From assembly GCF_005434965.1 (NCBI RefSeq), contig NZ_SKCI01000004.1, positions 186,001-250,000 on the forward strand: DNA of 64,000 nucleotides, read 5' to 3'. The notes beneath the pieces are model-generated. The model was not told the DNA's origin, ran no database searches, and was given only the letters and a program-made list of their open reading frames with translations. This DNA is from Marimonas lutisalis. GTDB lineage: Bacteria; Pseudomonadota; Alphaproteobacteria; Rhodobacterales; Rhodobacteraceae. The position numbers were made by a program, and so were the translations under genes. Positions 7,893 to 16,928 of this stretch are shown piece after piece. The first letter of the stretch is position 1, and each line of letters starts with the position of its first letter.

Positions 7893-9313
7893 TCCGCCCT
7901 GCCCTTCCTGACCTTGTATTCCTCGGGGATCGGCATGCGGTTGAACGCGTCCAGGCCGGCGATCTTGTAGGCCTCGGCCAGGGTGGGATAGTTGAACGTG
8001 TTCTGCACGAAGTAATCCACCGTGCCCTTCAGGTTCAGCACCGCCTGCGCGATGTGGATCAGTTCGGTCGCCCCTTCGCCCACGATCTGCACGCCCAGGA
8101 CCCGCCGGGTCTTGAGCGAGAACAACATCTTCAGCATGCCGTGTTCCAGCCCCATGATATGCCCGCGGCTGGTTTCGCGGAGTCGCGCGATCCCCACTTC
8201 GTAGGGAATGCCGCGCTCCTGCATCTCCTCCTCCGACATGCCGCAGGTGGAAATCTCGGGGACCGAGTAGATGCCATAGGGAAACCAGGGGCTCTCCGGC
8301 AGCGTCGGCGTTTCCAGCGCATGACAGGCCGCCACCCGCCCCTGCTGAAGCGAGGTCGAGGCGAGCGAGGGATGCCCGATCACGTCGCCGGTGGCATAGA
8401 TATGCCCCGAGCCGGTCTGATAGGTCTTGCGGTCCACCTCGATCCGTCCGCGATGGTCGGTTTCGATGCCCACGGCCTCGAGGTTCAGCTTCGCTGTCGC
8501 GCCCATCCGGCCAGCAGCAAAAAGCAGCATCTCGGCGCGCACGTGGCGGCCGTTTTCCAGCGTCACCTCGACATGCTCGCCCGCGTCCTCGATCCTGTCG
8601 ATCTTTGATCCCAGCCGCAGGTCGACACCGTTCTCGCGGATCTGGTGGGTGAAATCCTCGATCAGCCGCTTGTCGATGAAATCAAGGAAGGTCTCGCGCG
8701 GCTCGATCAGCGTCACCCGCACATCGAGCGCCGAGAACATCGTGGCATATTCCACCCCGATCACCCCGGCCCCCACCACGACAAGGCTACGCGGAATCCG
8801 CGCCAGTTCCAGGAACTCGTCGCTATCGACCACGCTCTGCCCATTGAACGGCACATAGTCGGGCCGGAAGGTCACGGTGCCGGTGGCGATGATGAATTTT
8901 TCGGCTGTCAGGCGTCTTGTCTCTCCCGCCTCGGTGGCCACTTCCACTTCGTTCGGGCCGGTGAACCGGGCAAAGCCGTTCAGCGTATCCACGTGGTTGC
9001 GGTTGAACTGGTGCTCCAGCACGTCGACCTCGTGATCCAGCGTCATGTGCAGCCGTGCTTTCAGGTCTCCCGCGTCGATATCGTCCTTCACGCGGTAGGA
9101 CCGCCCGTAAAAGCTCCGCTCGCGCCAGCCCGATAGGTTCAGCACCGTCTCGCGCAGGGTTTTCGACGGGATCGTGCCGGTATGCACTGAAACCCCGCCC
9201 AGCCGGTACTTACGGTCGATCACTAGCACCCGGCGCTTCAGCTTGCCGGCCTGAATGGCCGCCGCCCGGCCCGAGGGCCCCGAGCCGATAATGATCAGGT
9301 CGTAATCGCGCAT
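7889..9313 (-). CDS. sthA: soluble (Si-specific) NAD(P)+ transhydrogenase
   Basis: 474 aa. FAD-binding [18 protein letters not shown] is at ~10-27, the [12 protein letters not shown] block at ~47, NAD(P)-binding [15 protein letters not shown] near 180, the second FAD site [15 protein letters not shown] near 310, and a C-terminal dimerisation domain ([33 protein letters not shown]). The closest pattern is SthA/UdhA, which equilibrates NADH and NADPH in the cytosol. Odd point: the usual redox-active cysteine region reads [13 protein letters not shown] and holds no cysteine at all, which excludes dithiol oxidoreductase activity and fits a transhydrogenase. It starts 2 bp after fghA ends. Confidence 0.9.
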   Translation of the reverse strand: MRDYDLIIIGSGPSGRAAAIQAGKLKRRVLVIDRKYRLGGVSVHTGTIPSKTLRETVLNLSGWRERSFYGRSYRVKDDIDAGDLKARLHMTLDHEVDVLEHQFNRNHVDTLNGFARFTGPNEVEVATEAGETRRLTAEKFIIATGTVTFRPDYVPFNGQSVVDSDEFLELARIPRSLVVVGAGVIGVEYATMFSALDVRVTLIEPRETFLDFIDKRLIEDFTHQIRENGVDLRLGSKIDRIEDAGEHVEVTLENGRHVRAEMLLFAAGRMGATAKLNLEAVGIETDHRGRIEVDRKTYQTGSGHIYATGDVIGHPSLASTSLQQGRVAACHALETPTLPESPWFPYGIYSVPEISTCGMSEEEMQERGIPYEVGIARLRETSRGHIMGLEHGMLKMLFSLKTRRVLGVQIVGEGATELIHIAQAVLNLKGTVDYFVQNTFNYPTLAEAYKIAGLDAFNRMPIPEEYKVRKGRAE

Positions 9314-9315
9314 GC

Positions 9316-10149
9316 TTATCCCGCGTAAAGCGCCGCGGCATGGAAGGCCACGTGATCTTCCATGAAAGTGCTGACGAAAAAGTAACTGTGGTCATAGCCC
9401 GGCTGCAGCCGCAGCGTCGCCTGCTGGCGCCGCACCGCGACCGCCTGGGCGAAGTCCTCGGGGCGCAGCAGGTCGATGAACTGGTCGTTGGTGCCCGTGT
9501 CGATCAGCATCGGACCATCGAACCCGTGTTCGCGCATCATCAACGTCGCATCATGGCGCCGCCATGTACCCTCGTCCTCGCCCAGGTAGGCGCTCAGTTG
9601 CTTGCGTCCCCAGTCGCTCGCCGTCGGGTGCGAGATCGGCGAAAAGGCCGAGACGGAACGGTAGCGCCCGGGCAGACCCATTGCGAGCGTCAGAGCGCCA
9701 TGCCCGCCCATCGAATGGCCGGTGATCGCCTGCCGCTCCATGTCCACGGCGAAATTCGCATCCAGCACGCGGGGCAGTTCTTCGGCCACGTAATCCCACA
9801 TGTTGTAATGCGGCGCCCAGGGGCTTTGCGTCGCGTTCACGTAAAACCCCGCGCCCTTGCCCAGGTCATAGGCCTCGTCATCGGCCACATCCTCGCCGCG
9901 CGGGCTGGTGTCGGGGAACACCAGCGCGATGCCCTGTTCGGCGGCCCAGCCCTGCGCGCCCGCCTTCACCATCGCGTTTTCATGCGTGCAGGTCAGCCCG
10001 CTCAGGTACCACAGAACCGGTACGGGCCCGTCGCGCGCCTCTTCCGGCAGGAAAAGACCGAATGTCATCGGGCAGCCGCAGGCGTCCGAGCTATGGGTAT
10101 AAACCCCCTGCACCCCGCCGAAACATTTGTTTTCCGATACCGTTTCCAT
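9316..10149 (-). CDS. fghA: S-formylglutathione hydrolase
   Basis: 277 aa starting at the METVSENK methionine, chosen because AGGAGA stands 5 bp upstream; an in-frame ATG 7 codons earlier has none. Nucleophile motif GHSMGGHGALTLA (~145), YLSGLTCTHENAM (~48), late Asp in IDTGTNDQF and His in GYDHSYFF give the esterase-D triad. The enzyme hydrolyses S-formylglutathione to formate and glutathione, completing formaldehyde detoxification begun by the dehydrogenase at 17773-18885. Here the two genes are ~7.6 kb apart, and fghA sits in the AEC-nitroreductase-sthA run. Confidence 0.94.
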   Translation of the reverse strand: METVSENKCFGGVQGVYTHSSDACGCPMTFGLFLPEEARDGPVPVLWYLSGLTCTHENAMVKAGAQGWAAEQGIALVFPDTSPRGEDVADDEAYDLGKGAGFYVNATQSPWAPHYNMWDYVAEELPRVLDANFAVDMERQAITGHSMGGHGALTLAMGLPGRYRSVSAFSPISHPTASDWGRKQLSAYLGEDEGTWRRHDATLMMREHGFDGPMLIDTGTNDQFIDLLRPEDFAQAVAVRRQQATLRLQPGYDHSYFFVSTFMEDHVAFHAAALYAG

Positions 10150-10189
10150 CGCGCTCTCCTGTCTTTTCATCCCGGCCCTCAGGGCCGGC

Positions 10190-10873
10190 TCACTTGTCCA
10201 TGAATGTCGAAATTTCGCCCAGCGGCTTCTTCTTCAGCGCCTTTTCCGGAACGGTTGCGTCATCCGCCGGATGGCCGACGGCCACGATCATGATCGGCTT
10301 TTCATGCTCCGGCCGGCCGCAGATCTCGGTCAGGAACTTCATCGGGTTCGGCGTGTGCGTCAACGCCGACAGCCCTGCCCGGTGCAACGCCGCGATCAGG
10401 AAGCCGCTGGCGATGCCCACGCTTTCAGGCACGTAATAGTGCTTGTAACGGCTGCCATCCTCGCGCAGTCCCCAACGCTGGGCAAAGACGACGATCAGCC
10501 AGGGCGCCACCTCCAGGTGCGGTTTTGAAACGCCCGTGCCAATGGGCTCCAGCGCACTCAGCCACTCATCGCCAGCCGCACCCGCATAGAACCGCTCTTC
10601 CTCCTTCTCCGCAGCCTCGCGGATCTTCGCCTTCACGCCCGGATCGGCGATCGCAACGAAATGCCAGGGCTGGTGGTTCGCCCCGCTGGGCGCAAGGCCC
10701 GCGGTGGCGATGCAATCCTCGATCACCCCGCGCGCCACCGGCCGGGTGGAAAACTCGCGGATCGTGTGCCGCCGGGCCATCTCCGCGCGAAACTCGTGCG
10801 CCCGCGCGGCAATCTCGTCATCCGGCCGGTCCACCCAGTCGGGCAGCGGCACCGGTTTGTAATCTTCCGCCAT
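10190..10873 (-). CDS. nitroreductase family protein
   Basis: 227 aa. FMN-dependent nitroreductase fold: the N-terminal RRHTIREFSTRPVARGVIEDCI, APSGANHQPWHFVAI (~57-71, phosphate and flavin binding) and C-terminal GRPEHEKPIMIVAVGHPADDA. The family reduces nitro groups, quinones or related electron acceptors with NAD(P)H; it also includes BluB-like and dehalogenase branches, so the substrate is uncertain. It lies 40 bp upstream of fghA and 11 bp downstream of the AEC gene, all on the minus strand. Confidence 0.88.
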   Translation of the reverse strand: MAEDYKPVPLPDWVDRPDDEIAARAHEFRAEMARRHTIREFSTRPVARGVIEDCIATAGLAPSGANHQPWHFVAIADPGVKAKIREAAEKEEERFYAGAAGDEWLSALEPIGTGVSKPHLEVAPWLIVVFAQRWGLREDGSRYKHYYVPESVGIASGFLIAALHRAGLSALTHTPNPMKFLTEICGRPEHEKPIMIVAVGHPADDATVPEKALKKKPLGEISTFMDK

Positions 10874-10884
10874 GGCGGTCCCCC

Positions 10885-11817
10885 TCAGTAAAGCTGCGTG
10901 ATCCAGGCGATGACCAGTGGCACGGTCAGCACGCTGATCGCCGTCGAAATCAGGATCGAGGCCGACACGCGATGCGGCGCCACCCCGTAATGCTGTGCCA
11001 GGATATAGATATTGCCCGCCACCGGAAGCGAGGCACAGGCAATCATCACCGCCGCCGGGAACGGATCGACCGGGAACAGGTAGAGCGCGGCAAAGGCCAC
11101 GAAAAGCGGATGCAGGATCAACTTGCAGAAGGACAGCCAGCCCGCCACGAACATCCGCTCGGCCGATTTGCTGGCCAGCGACGCGCCAATGGCAAAGAGC
11201 GCACCCGGCGTCGCCGCCCCGCCCAGGATACCCACGAAATCGTTCACCGGACCGGGGATCGGAATCTCAAGCCCCGAACACAGCAGGCCCAGCGCCATCG
11301 ACATGATCATCGGATTCTTCAGCAGGCCCATGCCCACCGTGCCCAGCACCGCCACGCTCATCCGCCCGTCGCGCCCGCCCGTGATCAGGATCACGATCAG
11401 CGAGCCAAAAACGATCAGGTCCATCGCCAGCACCATCATCACCGGTCCGATCGCCGCTTCGCCCAGCAGCAGCGCCAGCATCGGCACGCCCAGGAACCCG
11501 GTATTGCCAATGACCGCGCATTGCGCCTCGACCGAAGCTTCCTCGGTCCCCAGCCCCCGCAGATAGGCAATGGCCAGCGCAATCCCGTAAACGAAACCCG
11601 ACCCCCACAGATACGCGCTGATAAAACGGGTATCGATCAGCTCGCGCAGCGTCAGGTTGGCCGAAAACCGGAAGATCATCGCCGAAAGCGCAAAGTAGAA
11701 GACGAACTTGGTCAGGTAGGCGGTGGCTTCCTCGGTAAAGAAGCCGGTCTTGCCCGCGCCGTATCCCACGCCGATCAGCGCGAAAAAAGGGATGGTCTGC
11801 AGGAACACCTCAAGCAT
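10885..11817 (-). CDS. AEC family transporter
   Basis: 310 aa, about ten hydrophobic helices (FLQTIPFFALIGVGYGAGKT at the N-terminus; SASILISTAISVLTVPLVIAWI at the C-terminus). Pattern and length match the auxin efflux carrier family, whose bacterial members move malonate, malate or other small acids through the inner membrane. It is the first gene of the minus-strand run continuing to the DUF188 gene. No clear ribosome site precedes the ATG. A divergent lipoprotein gene starts 129 bp away. Confidence 0.88.
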   Translation of the reverse strand: MLEVFLQTIPFFALIGVGYGAGKTGFFTEEATAYLTKFVFYFALSAMIFRFSANLTLRELIDTRFISAYLWGSGFVYGIALAIAYLRGLGTEEASVEAQCAVIGNTGFLGVPMLALLLGEAAIGPVMMVLAMDLIVFGSLIVILITGGRDGRMSVAVLGTVGMGLLKNPMIMSMALGLLCSGLEIPIPGPVNDFVGILGGAATPGALFAIGASLASKSAERMFVAGWLSFCKLILHPLFVAFAALYLFPVDPFPAAVMIACASLPVAGNIYILAQHYGVAPHRVSASILISTAISVLTVPLVIAWITQLY

Positions 11818-11946
11818 GAAAATGTCGTATCATGCAGGCGGGCAAGTGCAACGGGGAAACATCTCCGCCCGCATTTTCCCCGCCCTCTCGACAGCCCGGC
11901 GGACAGACGCTAGCACATTATGCATCGAATGATCGGGACCGGTGCC

Positions 11947-12519
11947 ATGGATATCCTTCGAAAAATCACAACGCTCTGGGCCATGCTGGCCTTCTTGGTT
12001 CTTGCCGCCTGCGCCAGCGCGCCGCAATCGCGCGACGACCAGATTGCCGACCTGGCCCGCGCCATCCAGGCTATGGGCCCGAACATCGAACCGGCCGAGG
12101 CCTACCGCGCTGCCGAAATCGCCCATCTCTATCCCCTGCAACTGGCCAGCCAATGGCAGGTCTCGGATTCGCCGCTCTTGCACAACACCAAGGTCAACAT
12201 GGGCCTGCGCCCGCGTGGGCTCTGCTGGCACTGGGCCGAGGCGATGGAACGCCGCCTGCAGCAAGAGCAGTTCGAAACCCTGTCGATCCACCGCGCGATT
12301 GCCAATTCCGACAACCCGCTGCGCATCGACCACTCCACCGCGATCATCTCGTCCATGGGCGAAGGCATGTACCAGGGTATCGTGCTCGATCCGTGGCGCG
12401 CAGGCTATGGACGCCTGACATGGACGCCCACGCGCACCGATCCCGACTACGCATGGAAACCCCGTCTCGAAGTGCTGGCGACGAAACGCGAACGCGCCCG
12501 CCGCCGCGCGCGCAACTGA
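11947..12519 (+). CDS. putative lipoprotein
   Basis: 190 aa from ATG 11947. The signal peptide MDILRKITTLWAMLAFLVLAAC has a lipobox ending LAAC (Cys22), so the mature protein should be lipidated and membrane-attached. In-frame ATGs at 11920 and 11929 are less likely because they would lengthen the n-region. The body contains GLCWHWAEAMERRL and DHSTAIISSMGEGMYQGIVLDPWR, a Cys/His/Trp-bearing pattern vaguely like a transglutaminase/papain-type fold (C...H...D); this is only a resemblance. It converges on the mbfA gene with 2 bp between. Confidence 0.75.
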   Translation: MDILRKITTLWAMLAFLVLAACASAPQSRDDQIADLARAIQAMGPNIEPAEAYRAAEIAHLYPLQLASQWQVSDSPLLHNTKVNMGLRPRGLCWHWAEAMERRLQQEQFETLSIHRAIANSDNPLRIDHSTAIISSMGEGMYQGIVLDPWRAGYGRLTWTPTRTDPDYAWKPRLEVLATKRERARRRARN

Positions 12520-12521
12520 CG

Positions 12522-13496
12522 CTAGCCGCTGCCGATCAGCACACCGGCAGCAAAGACGAGCGCACCGCCCAGAACCACCTGGAACGCGGCGCGCATGAAC
12601 GGCGTCTGCATGTATTTCTTCTGGATCCAGGCGATCGCCCACAGCTCGACGAACACCACGATGATGGCAATCACCGTCGCGGTCCAGAAATCGGGGATCA
12701 GGTAGGGCAGCGCATGGCCCAGCCCGCCTACGGTCGTCATCACCCCGCTGGCAATCCCCCGCTTGAGCGGGCTGCCCCGGCCCGAAATCTCGCCGTCGTC
12801 GCTGGCCGCTTCGGTGAAGCCCATCGAGATACCCGCGCCCACCGACGCCGCCAGCCCCACCAGGAAAGTGGTCCAGGTATCCTGCGTGGCGAAAGCGGTG
12901 GCAAAGATCGGCGCCAGCGTCGAGACCGAGCCATCCATCAATCCCGCCAGGCCGGGCTGCACCCAGGTCAGCACGAATTGCCGGTGCGCCATGCGCGCCT
13001 CTTCTTCCCGCGCGTCCTCCGGCAGGTGCTCTCTCTCCAGCCGTTCGGCGGTATGTTGATGACCCGCTTCCGCCGCGGCCAGATCGCCCAGCAGTTTGCG
13101 CGTCGCGGCATCCTCGGTCCTCTTGGCGGCCGCCAGGTAGAACCGCTCGGCATCGCGCTCCATCGCCTCGGCCTCTTCGCGGATCCGCTCCAGGCCGAGG
13201 TTTTCGATCAGCCAGACGGGCCGACGCGCGTAATAGCCCGCGACATGTTCGCGCCGGATCAGCGGAATCGTATCGCCAAAGCGCCGCTTGAACACGTCGA
13301 TCAGGCGCTGGCGGTGGCCATCCTCTTCCTTGGCCATACCCTCGAACACCTTGGCCGAATCCGGGAAATCCGCGCGCAGACGCTCGGCATAGGTCCGATA
13401 AATCTGCGCGTCGTCCTCTTCCGACGAAATCGCGAGCGCCAGGATTTCCTGCTCGCTCAGGTCCGAAAAATGGCGGCGTTGGGTAAAGAAACGCAT
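12522..13496 (-). CDS. mbfA: membrane-bound ferritin-like iron exporter (MbfA type)
   Basis: 324 aa. Residues ~10-165 form a rubrerythrin/ferritin-like four-helix domain with repeated Glu/His ligands (SSEEDDAQIYRTYAERL, MAKEEDGHRQRLI, AEAGHQHTAERL). Residues ~175-324 are a VIT1/CCC1-type membrane domain (QPGLAGLMDGSVSTLAPIFA, GISMGFTEAASDD). This fusion is MbfA, an iron/manganese exporter that limits peroxide stress in rhizobia and relatives. In those it is under Irr control, but no convincing Irr box is visible here. GGGGGA precedes the ATG. A TetR gene diverges 141 bp away. Confidence 0.9.
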   Translation of the reverse strand: MRFFTQRRHFSDLSEQEILALAISSEEDDAQIYRTYAERLRADFPDSAKVFEGMAKEEDGHRQRLIDVFKRRFGDTIPLIRREHVAGYYARRPVWLIENLGLERIREEAEAMERDAERFYLAAAKRTEDAATRKLLGDLAAAEAGHQHTAERLEREHLPEDAREEEARMAHRQFVLTWVQPGLAGLMDGSVSTLAPIFATAFATQDTWTTFLVGLAASVGAGISMGFTEAASDDGEISGRGSPLKRGIASGVMTTVGGLGHALPYLIPDFWTATVIAIIVVFVELWAIAWIQKKYMQTPFMRAAFQVVLGGALVFAAGVLIGSG

Positions 13497-13637
13497 CTTG
13501 TCCCCCGTTATGGAATTGCCCCAAGCCTATGGGCCGCGCCGATCCGAGACAAGCGACAGATTGCCCCTGGCGCACTGCGGCCTTGTCGCAACTGAACTGT
13601 GCGGTTTAGTATTCCAAGGTCCGAAGGGAGGGGCGAC

Positions 13638-14255
13638 ATGAACGCGCGGACCGAGATCAAGCGAACCGGCCGGAAATTCGACCAGGTGCTCGAAGGCGCC
13701 CGCAAGGTCTTTCTTGCCGACGGCTTCGAAGGCGCCAGCGTCGATGACATCGCCCGCGCCTCGGGCGTCTCCAAGGCCACGCTCTACAGTTATTTCCCGG
13801 ACAAGGCGCTGCTCTTCATGGAGGTGGCCCGGGCCGAGTGTGACCGCATGGCCGTCGCCGCGCGCCAGGAAATCGACATGGATGCCCCCATCCGCGAGGT
13901 GCTGACCATGGTCGCCGGCCAGCTGGCGCGCTTCCTTCTGTCGGATTTTTCCCAGCAGATGTTCCGCATCTGCGTGTCCGAGCGTGACCGCTTTCCCGAA
14001 CTTGCACGCGCCTATTACGAAAGCGGCCCGGAAATGGGCCGCAAGCAGCTGGAAGCCGGATTTCAGGACGCGGTGGCGCGCGGCGAACTCAGGATCGAGA
14101 ACCCAACGCTCGCCGCCGAGCAATTCGCCGACCTGGCCAAATCGCGCCTCTGGCTGCGCGCCGTTTTCGGCGTGCAATCGCAGTTCTCAGAAGACGAGAT
14201 CGCCGAAGTCGCCCGCGAGGCCGTCGATACGTTCCTTGCCCGCTACGGCGCCTGA
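13638..14255 (+). CDS. TetR/AcrR family transcriptional regulator
   Basis: 205 aa from ATG 13638, preceded by GGGAGG; a GTG start 13 codons earlier is less likely. The N-terminal HTH is complete (VFLADGFEGASVDDIARASG / VSKATLYSYFPDKALLF). The C-terminal domain resembles the AefR-like TetR group (RFLLSDFSQQMFRICVSERDRFPELARAYYESGP). It diverges from mbfA and may repress it or itself from the shared 141-bp region. Its 3' end overlaps the convergent sulfotransferase gene by 13 bp. Confidence 0.9.
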   Translation: MNARTEIKRTGRKFDQVLEGARKVFLADGFEGASVDDIARASGVSKATLYSYFPDKALLFMEVARAECDRMAVAARQEIDMDAPIREVLTMVAGQLARFLLSDFSQQMFRICVSERDRFPELARAYYESGPEMGRKQLEAGFQDAVARGELRIENPTLAAEQFADLAKSRLWLRAVFGVQSQFSEDEIAEVAREAVDTFLARYGA

Positions 14256-16006
14256 TCCAGCTGGTTCAGCCATTCCCCGGCAAATCGCTCAAACCGCCGC
14301 CAGCCCTGCGAACTGCCGCCATAGACCTTGCGCCGCACCTGCCCCGATGATGCCGTGAGCACCGCTCGCCGGGATTTCTCCGGGCTCAGGCAGGCCGGGT
14401 CCCATTCCAGCCCCAGCGCGCGCAGAAACGCCCGCGTCTGCGCCTCCTGGTCGGCCACCAGCGCATCGTAGTCCAGCGTGACGATCCGCCCGGGAAACCG
14501 CGCCTCCCAGAACGCCATCAGGTCACGATAGAGCGCATGATAACGCACCAGGTCTTCGGGATCATAGGCAAAGGCGTTGCCCGCGCTCGAGAAATTGTGC
14601 CGAAAGATCGACCAGCACGTCGCGCGCGCATCGCGGGTGACATGCACGATACGCGCCCGTGGCATCGACAGCACGACATGCCCGATAAAGCGGAAGTTCA
14701 GCGGCATCTTGTCCGTCACATGGCGCGCTGCCTGCGCCACGGGCGGTAGCGCCTGCATATAGTCGCGTGCCAGCGCGGCGGGTTTCTCCGCTACGGGCAG
14801 GTCCGGGTTCAGCCAGTTGCGCCGCACCGCATGCATCAACGTGTCCAGCTCGCCCAGCGCGGTGACATCTGCGTGCCGCGACAGGATCGTTTCGGTCAGC
14901 GTCGTGCCCGAGCGCGGCAGGCCGGTGATGAAGATCGGCACCGGCCCCGCGGCGTCACCCGCCGGCTCTGCCGCTCTGGCGTCGGCGAACTCCCGTTTCA
15001 GTGCGGCGAACATGCGCGCATCATTTTCCGGGTCATACCGCAGGCCGGCCCGCCGCATCCGGTTTGCCTGCAACAATGCTTCATAGGCCGCCGCGTCGTC
15101 GCCCGCCTCTTCCTCGGTCCGCGCCAGCGTGAACATCACCGAGGCGCGTTTCGACCGATCGCCCCCTTCATCCTGCGCCATCCGCCGCAGTGCCTTGGGA
15201 ATTTCCGGGGCATTGGCCACCGAAAACCACGTCGCGTAGTTGACCAGCGGCGCATGGTTGCCCGGATCTGCCCGGATCGCCGCGCGCAACGCGTCCCTGG
15301 CGGCGTCCACTTCGCCCAGCGCCGACAGGATCACGGCCCGCGTGTTCAATATCTCCGCATCTTGCGGCCATCGCTCACCCGCCGCCCGCAAGCTCTCCAG
15401 CGCCGCTTCGGTGGCACCATTTTTTTGCTCCAGCCGCGCCCGGGCGGCGTGGTGGCCAGGATTGTCCGGGGCGATCGCGCAGGCCAGGCCAAAGGCCCGC
15501 CGCGCCTCGGCCATCATCCCGGCCAGTTCGAAGGCCCGGCCCAGGTTGGCCATGTAATCCGCCTCATCCGGAGCCAGCCGGACCGCCTCCGAAAGGATGG
15601 TCAGCGCCTGTGGAAACCGCCCCGTCGCCAACAGCGCCATGCCCATCCCGTTGCAGGCCGATGCGTCTTCCGGCGCGGTGCGCAGCCGTTCGGAAAACCA
15701 TGCCACCGCCTCCTCCGGCCTGTCGCGCTCCAGGAGCAGCGCCGCCAGCCGCCGCGCAGGGTCTCCACCCGGCGCATCGGCCTTAACCGCCCTGCGCAGC
15801 AACGCCTCGGCCTCGCTCCAATGGCCCAGTTTGCGCGCCGCCATCCCGGCCAGCGCCAGCAATCCGGCGTGATCCGGCATCTGCCGCAACGCCTGCTTCG
15901 CGCGGTAAAGCGCCTTGCGCCAGGCGCCACGATCGTAAAGCTTTTTAATTCCGTCCAGGTCGGGCGCCCGGTATCGGGTCACGGGCAGTGCGGCTTGGCG
16001 TGGCAT
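14243..16006 (-). CDS. TPR-repeat sulfotransferase family protein
   Basis: 587 aa. Residues ~25-345 are tetratricopeptide-like helical repeats (e.g. AEALLRRAVKADAPGGDPAR, ALTILSEAVRLAPDEADYM, ARDALRAAIRADPGNHAPL). The C-terminal ~230 residues form a sulfotransferase domain: the PAPS 5'-phosphosulfate loop ITGLPRSGTTLTETILSRH (~355) and the 3'-phosphate motif ARIVHVTRDARATCWSIFRHNFS. The TPR-sulfotransferase fusion is widespread in marine alphaproteobacteria; the acceptor (protein tyrosine, lipid or glycan) is unknown. The gene is alone on its strand. Confidence 0.87.
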   Translation of the reverse strand: MPRQAALPVTRYRAPDLDGIKKLYDRGAWRKALYRAKQALRQMPDHAGLLALAGMAARKLGHWSEAEALLRRAVKADAPGGDPARRLAALLLERDRPEEAVAWFSERLRTAPEDASACNGMGMALLATGRFPQALTILSEAVRLAPDEADYMANLGRAFELAGMMAEARRAFGLACAIAPDNPGHHAARARLEQKNGATEAALESLRAAGERWPQDAEILNTRAVILSALGEVDAARDALRAAIRADPGNHAPLVNYATWFSVANAPEIPKALRRMAQDEGGDRSKRASVMFTLARTEEEAGDDAAAYEALLQANRMRRAGLRYDPENDARMFAALKREFADARAAEPAGDAAGPVPIFITGLPRSGTTLTETILSRHADVTALGELDTLMHAVRRNWLNPDLPVAEKPAALARDYMQALPPVAQAARHVTDKMPLNFRFIGHVVLSMPRARIVHVTRDARATCWSIFRHNFSSAGNAFAYDPEDLVRYHALYRDLMAFWEARFPGRIVTLDYDALVADQEAQTRAFLRALGLEWDPACLSPEKSRRAVLTASSGQVRRKVYGGSSQGWRRFERFAGEWLNQLDQAP

Positions 16007-16102
16007 GGCGTCCCCATCCGGAAAAGGTTCCGCCCCAGCATTGTCCAGAGGGGCAAAGAATCCGTTACCGCCACCACGTTTTTGCCGCCGACGCGCCCCG
16101 GC

Positions 16103-16825
16103 TCAATCGATGCGCCGCACTTCCAGCTGGTTGCCAGCACCGCGGCGGGTCTCGAAGATCTTCAGCTCTGTGACGAGATCGCTCAGCTTCTTCTTGCCAT
16201 AGCTGCGGGTATCGAAATCGGGATGCGCGGCCAGGATCATCTGGCCCAACCGGCCCAGGTTGTACCAGTCCTCTTCCTGGTCGATACTGTCCATCGCCTT
16301 CAGGATCAGGTCGCGCGCCTCGGTCAGCCTGCCGCCGGCCGCGGGCTTTGCGCCGCCCCCGGCCTTGCCGCCCGCAACCGTCTCGGCCCCTTCCAGGTTC
16401 TCCAGGAAGATGAACCGTTTGCAGGCCTTGCGAAACGCCTCGGGCGTCTTGCGCGCTCCTATGCCGTAAACATCCAGTCCCTGCTCGCGCACCCGGCTGG
16501 CCAGCCGGGTGAAATCGCTGTCCGAACTGACCAGCACGAAGCCGTCGAACCGGCCCGAATGCATCAGGTCCATGGCGTCGATCACCAGCGCGATATCGCT
16601 GGCGTTCTTGCCCACGGTGTTGGCCGGCTGGTGATGCGGCACAAGGCCGAACTCGGCCTGCACCTTGTTCCAGCCGCTCATCTGCTGGCTTGAGAAATCG
16701 CCATAGACGCGGCGCACGCTGGCCTCGCCCATACCGGCGATCTCGTCGAAGATCGCCTTGGTCCATTTGGGCGAGGTGTTGTCGGCATCGATCAGCACCG
16801 CCAGAAGCGGGGTCGCATCGCTCAT
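16103..16825 (-). CDS. NYN-domain protein with C-terminal OST-HTH/LOTUS domain
   Basis: 240 aa from the MSDATPLLAVLIDADN methionine (AAAGGAAA upstream). The NYN/PIN-like nuclease domain (~7-140) has the acidic residues expected for metal binding: IDADN (13-16), NASDIALVIDAMDL and VSSDSDFTRLASRVRE. The C-terminal ~80 residues (LTEARDLILKAMDSIDQEEDWYNLGRLGQMI...) fit the OST-HTH/LOTUS RNA-binding fold. The pair suggests an RNA-directed ribonuclease of the LabA/DUF88 group. A Gly/Ala linker separates the domains. The target is unknown, and the gene is monocistronic. Confidence 0.87.
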   Translation of the reverse strand: MSDATPLLAVLIDADNTSPKWTKAIFDEIAGMGEASVRRVYGDFSSQQMSGWNKVQAEFGLVPHHQPANTVGKNASDIALVIDAMDLMHSGRFDGFVLVSSDSDFTRLASRVREQGLDVYGIGARKTPEAFRKACKRFIFLENLEGAETVAGGKAGGGAKPAAGGRLTEARDLILKAMDSIDQEEDWYNLGRLGQMILAAHPDFDTRSYGKKKLSDLVTELKIFETRRGAGNQLEVRRID

Positions 16826-16928
16826 GTGGTTTCCTTTCCCGACAACCCTACGCCGCGTCCGCGCCGGGCGAAACCCCTTGCCTTGGCCGCATGGCCTGCC
16901 CCAGTCTGGCAGGTAAAAGGAGACCGCC

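Noticed and set aside
11832-13595. Very long open frames on both strands over the AEC, lipoprotein and mbfA genes
   Set aside because: They cross several well-supported genes and contain no recognisable domain; they are compositional artefacts.
13606-13618. Possible Irr (ICE) box between mbfA and the TetR gene
   Set aside because: Only one half matches TTCYAA and the left half fails; its position favours the TetR gene, not mbfA.
14831-16693. 620-codon open frame antisense to the sulfotransferase and NYN genes
   Set aside because: Arg/Pro/Gln-rich, no motif, and it covers two clear genes on the other strand.
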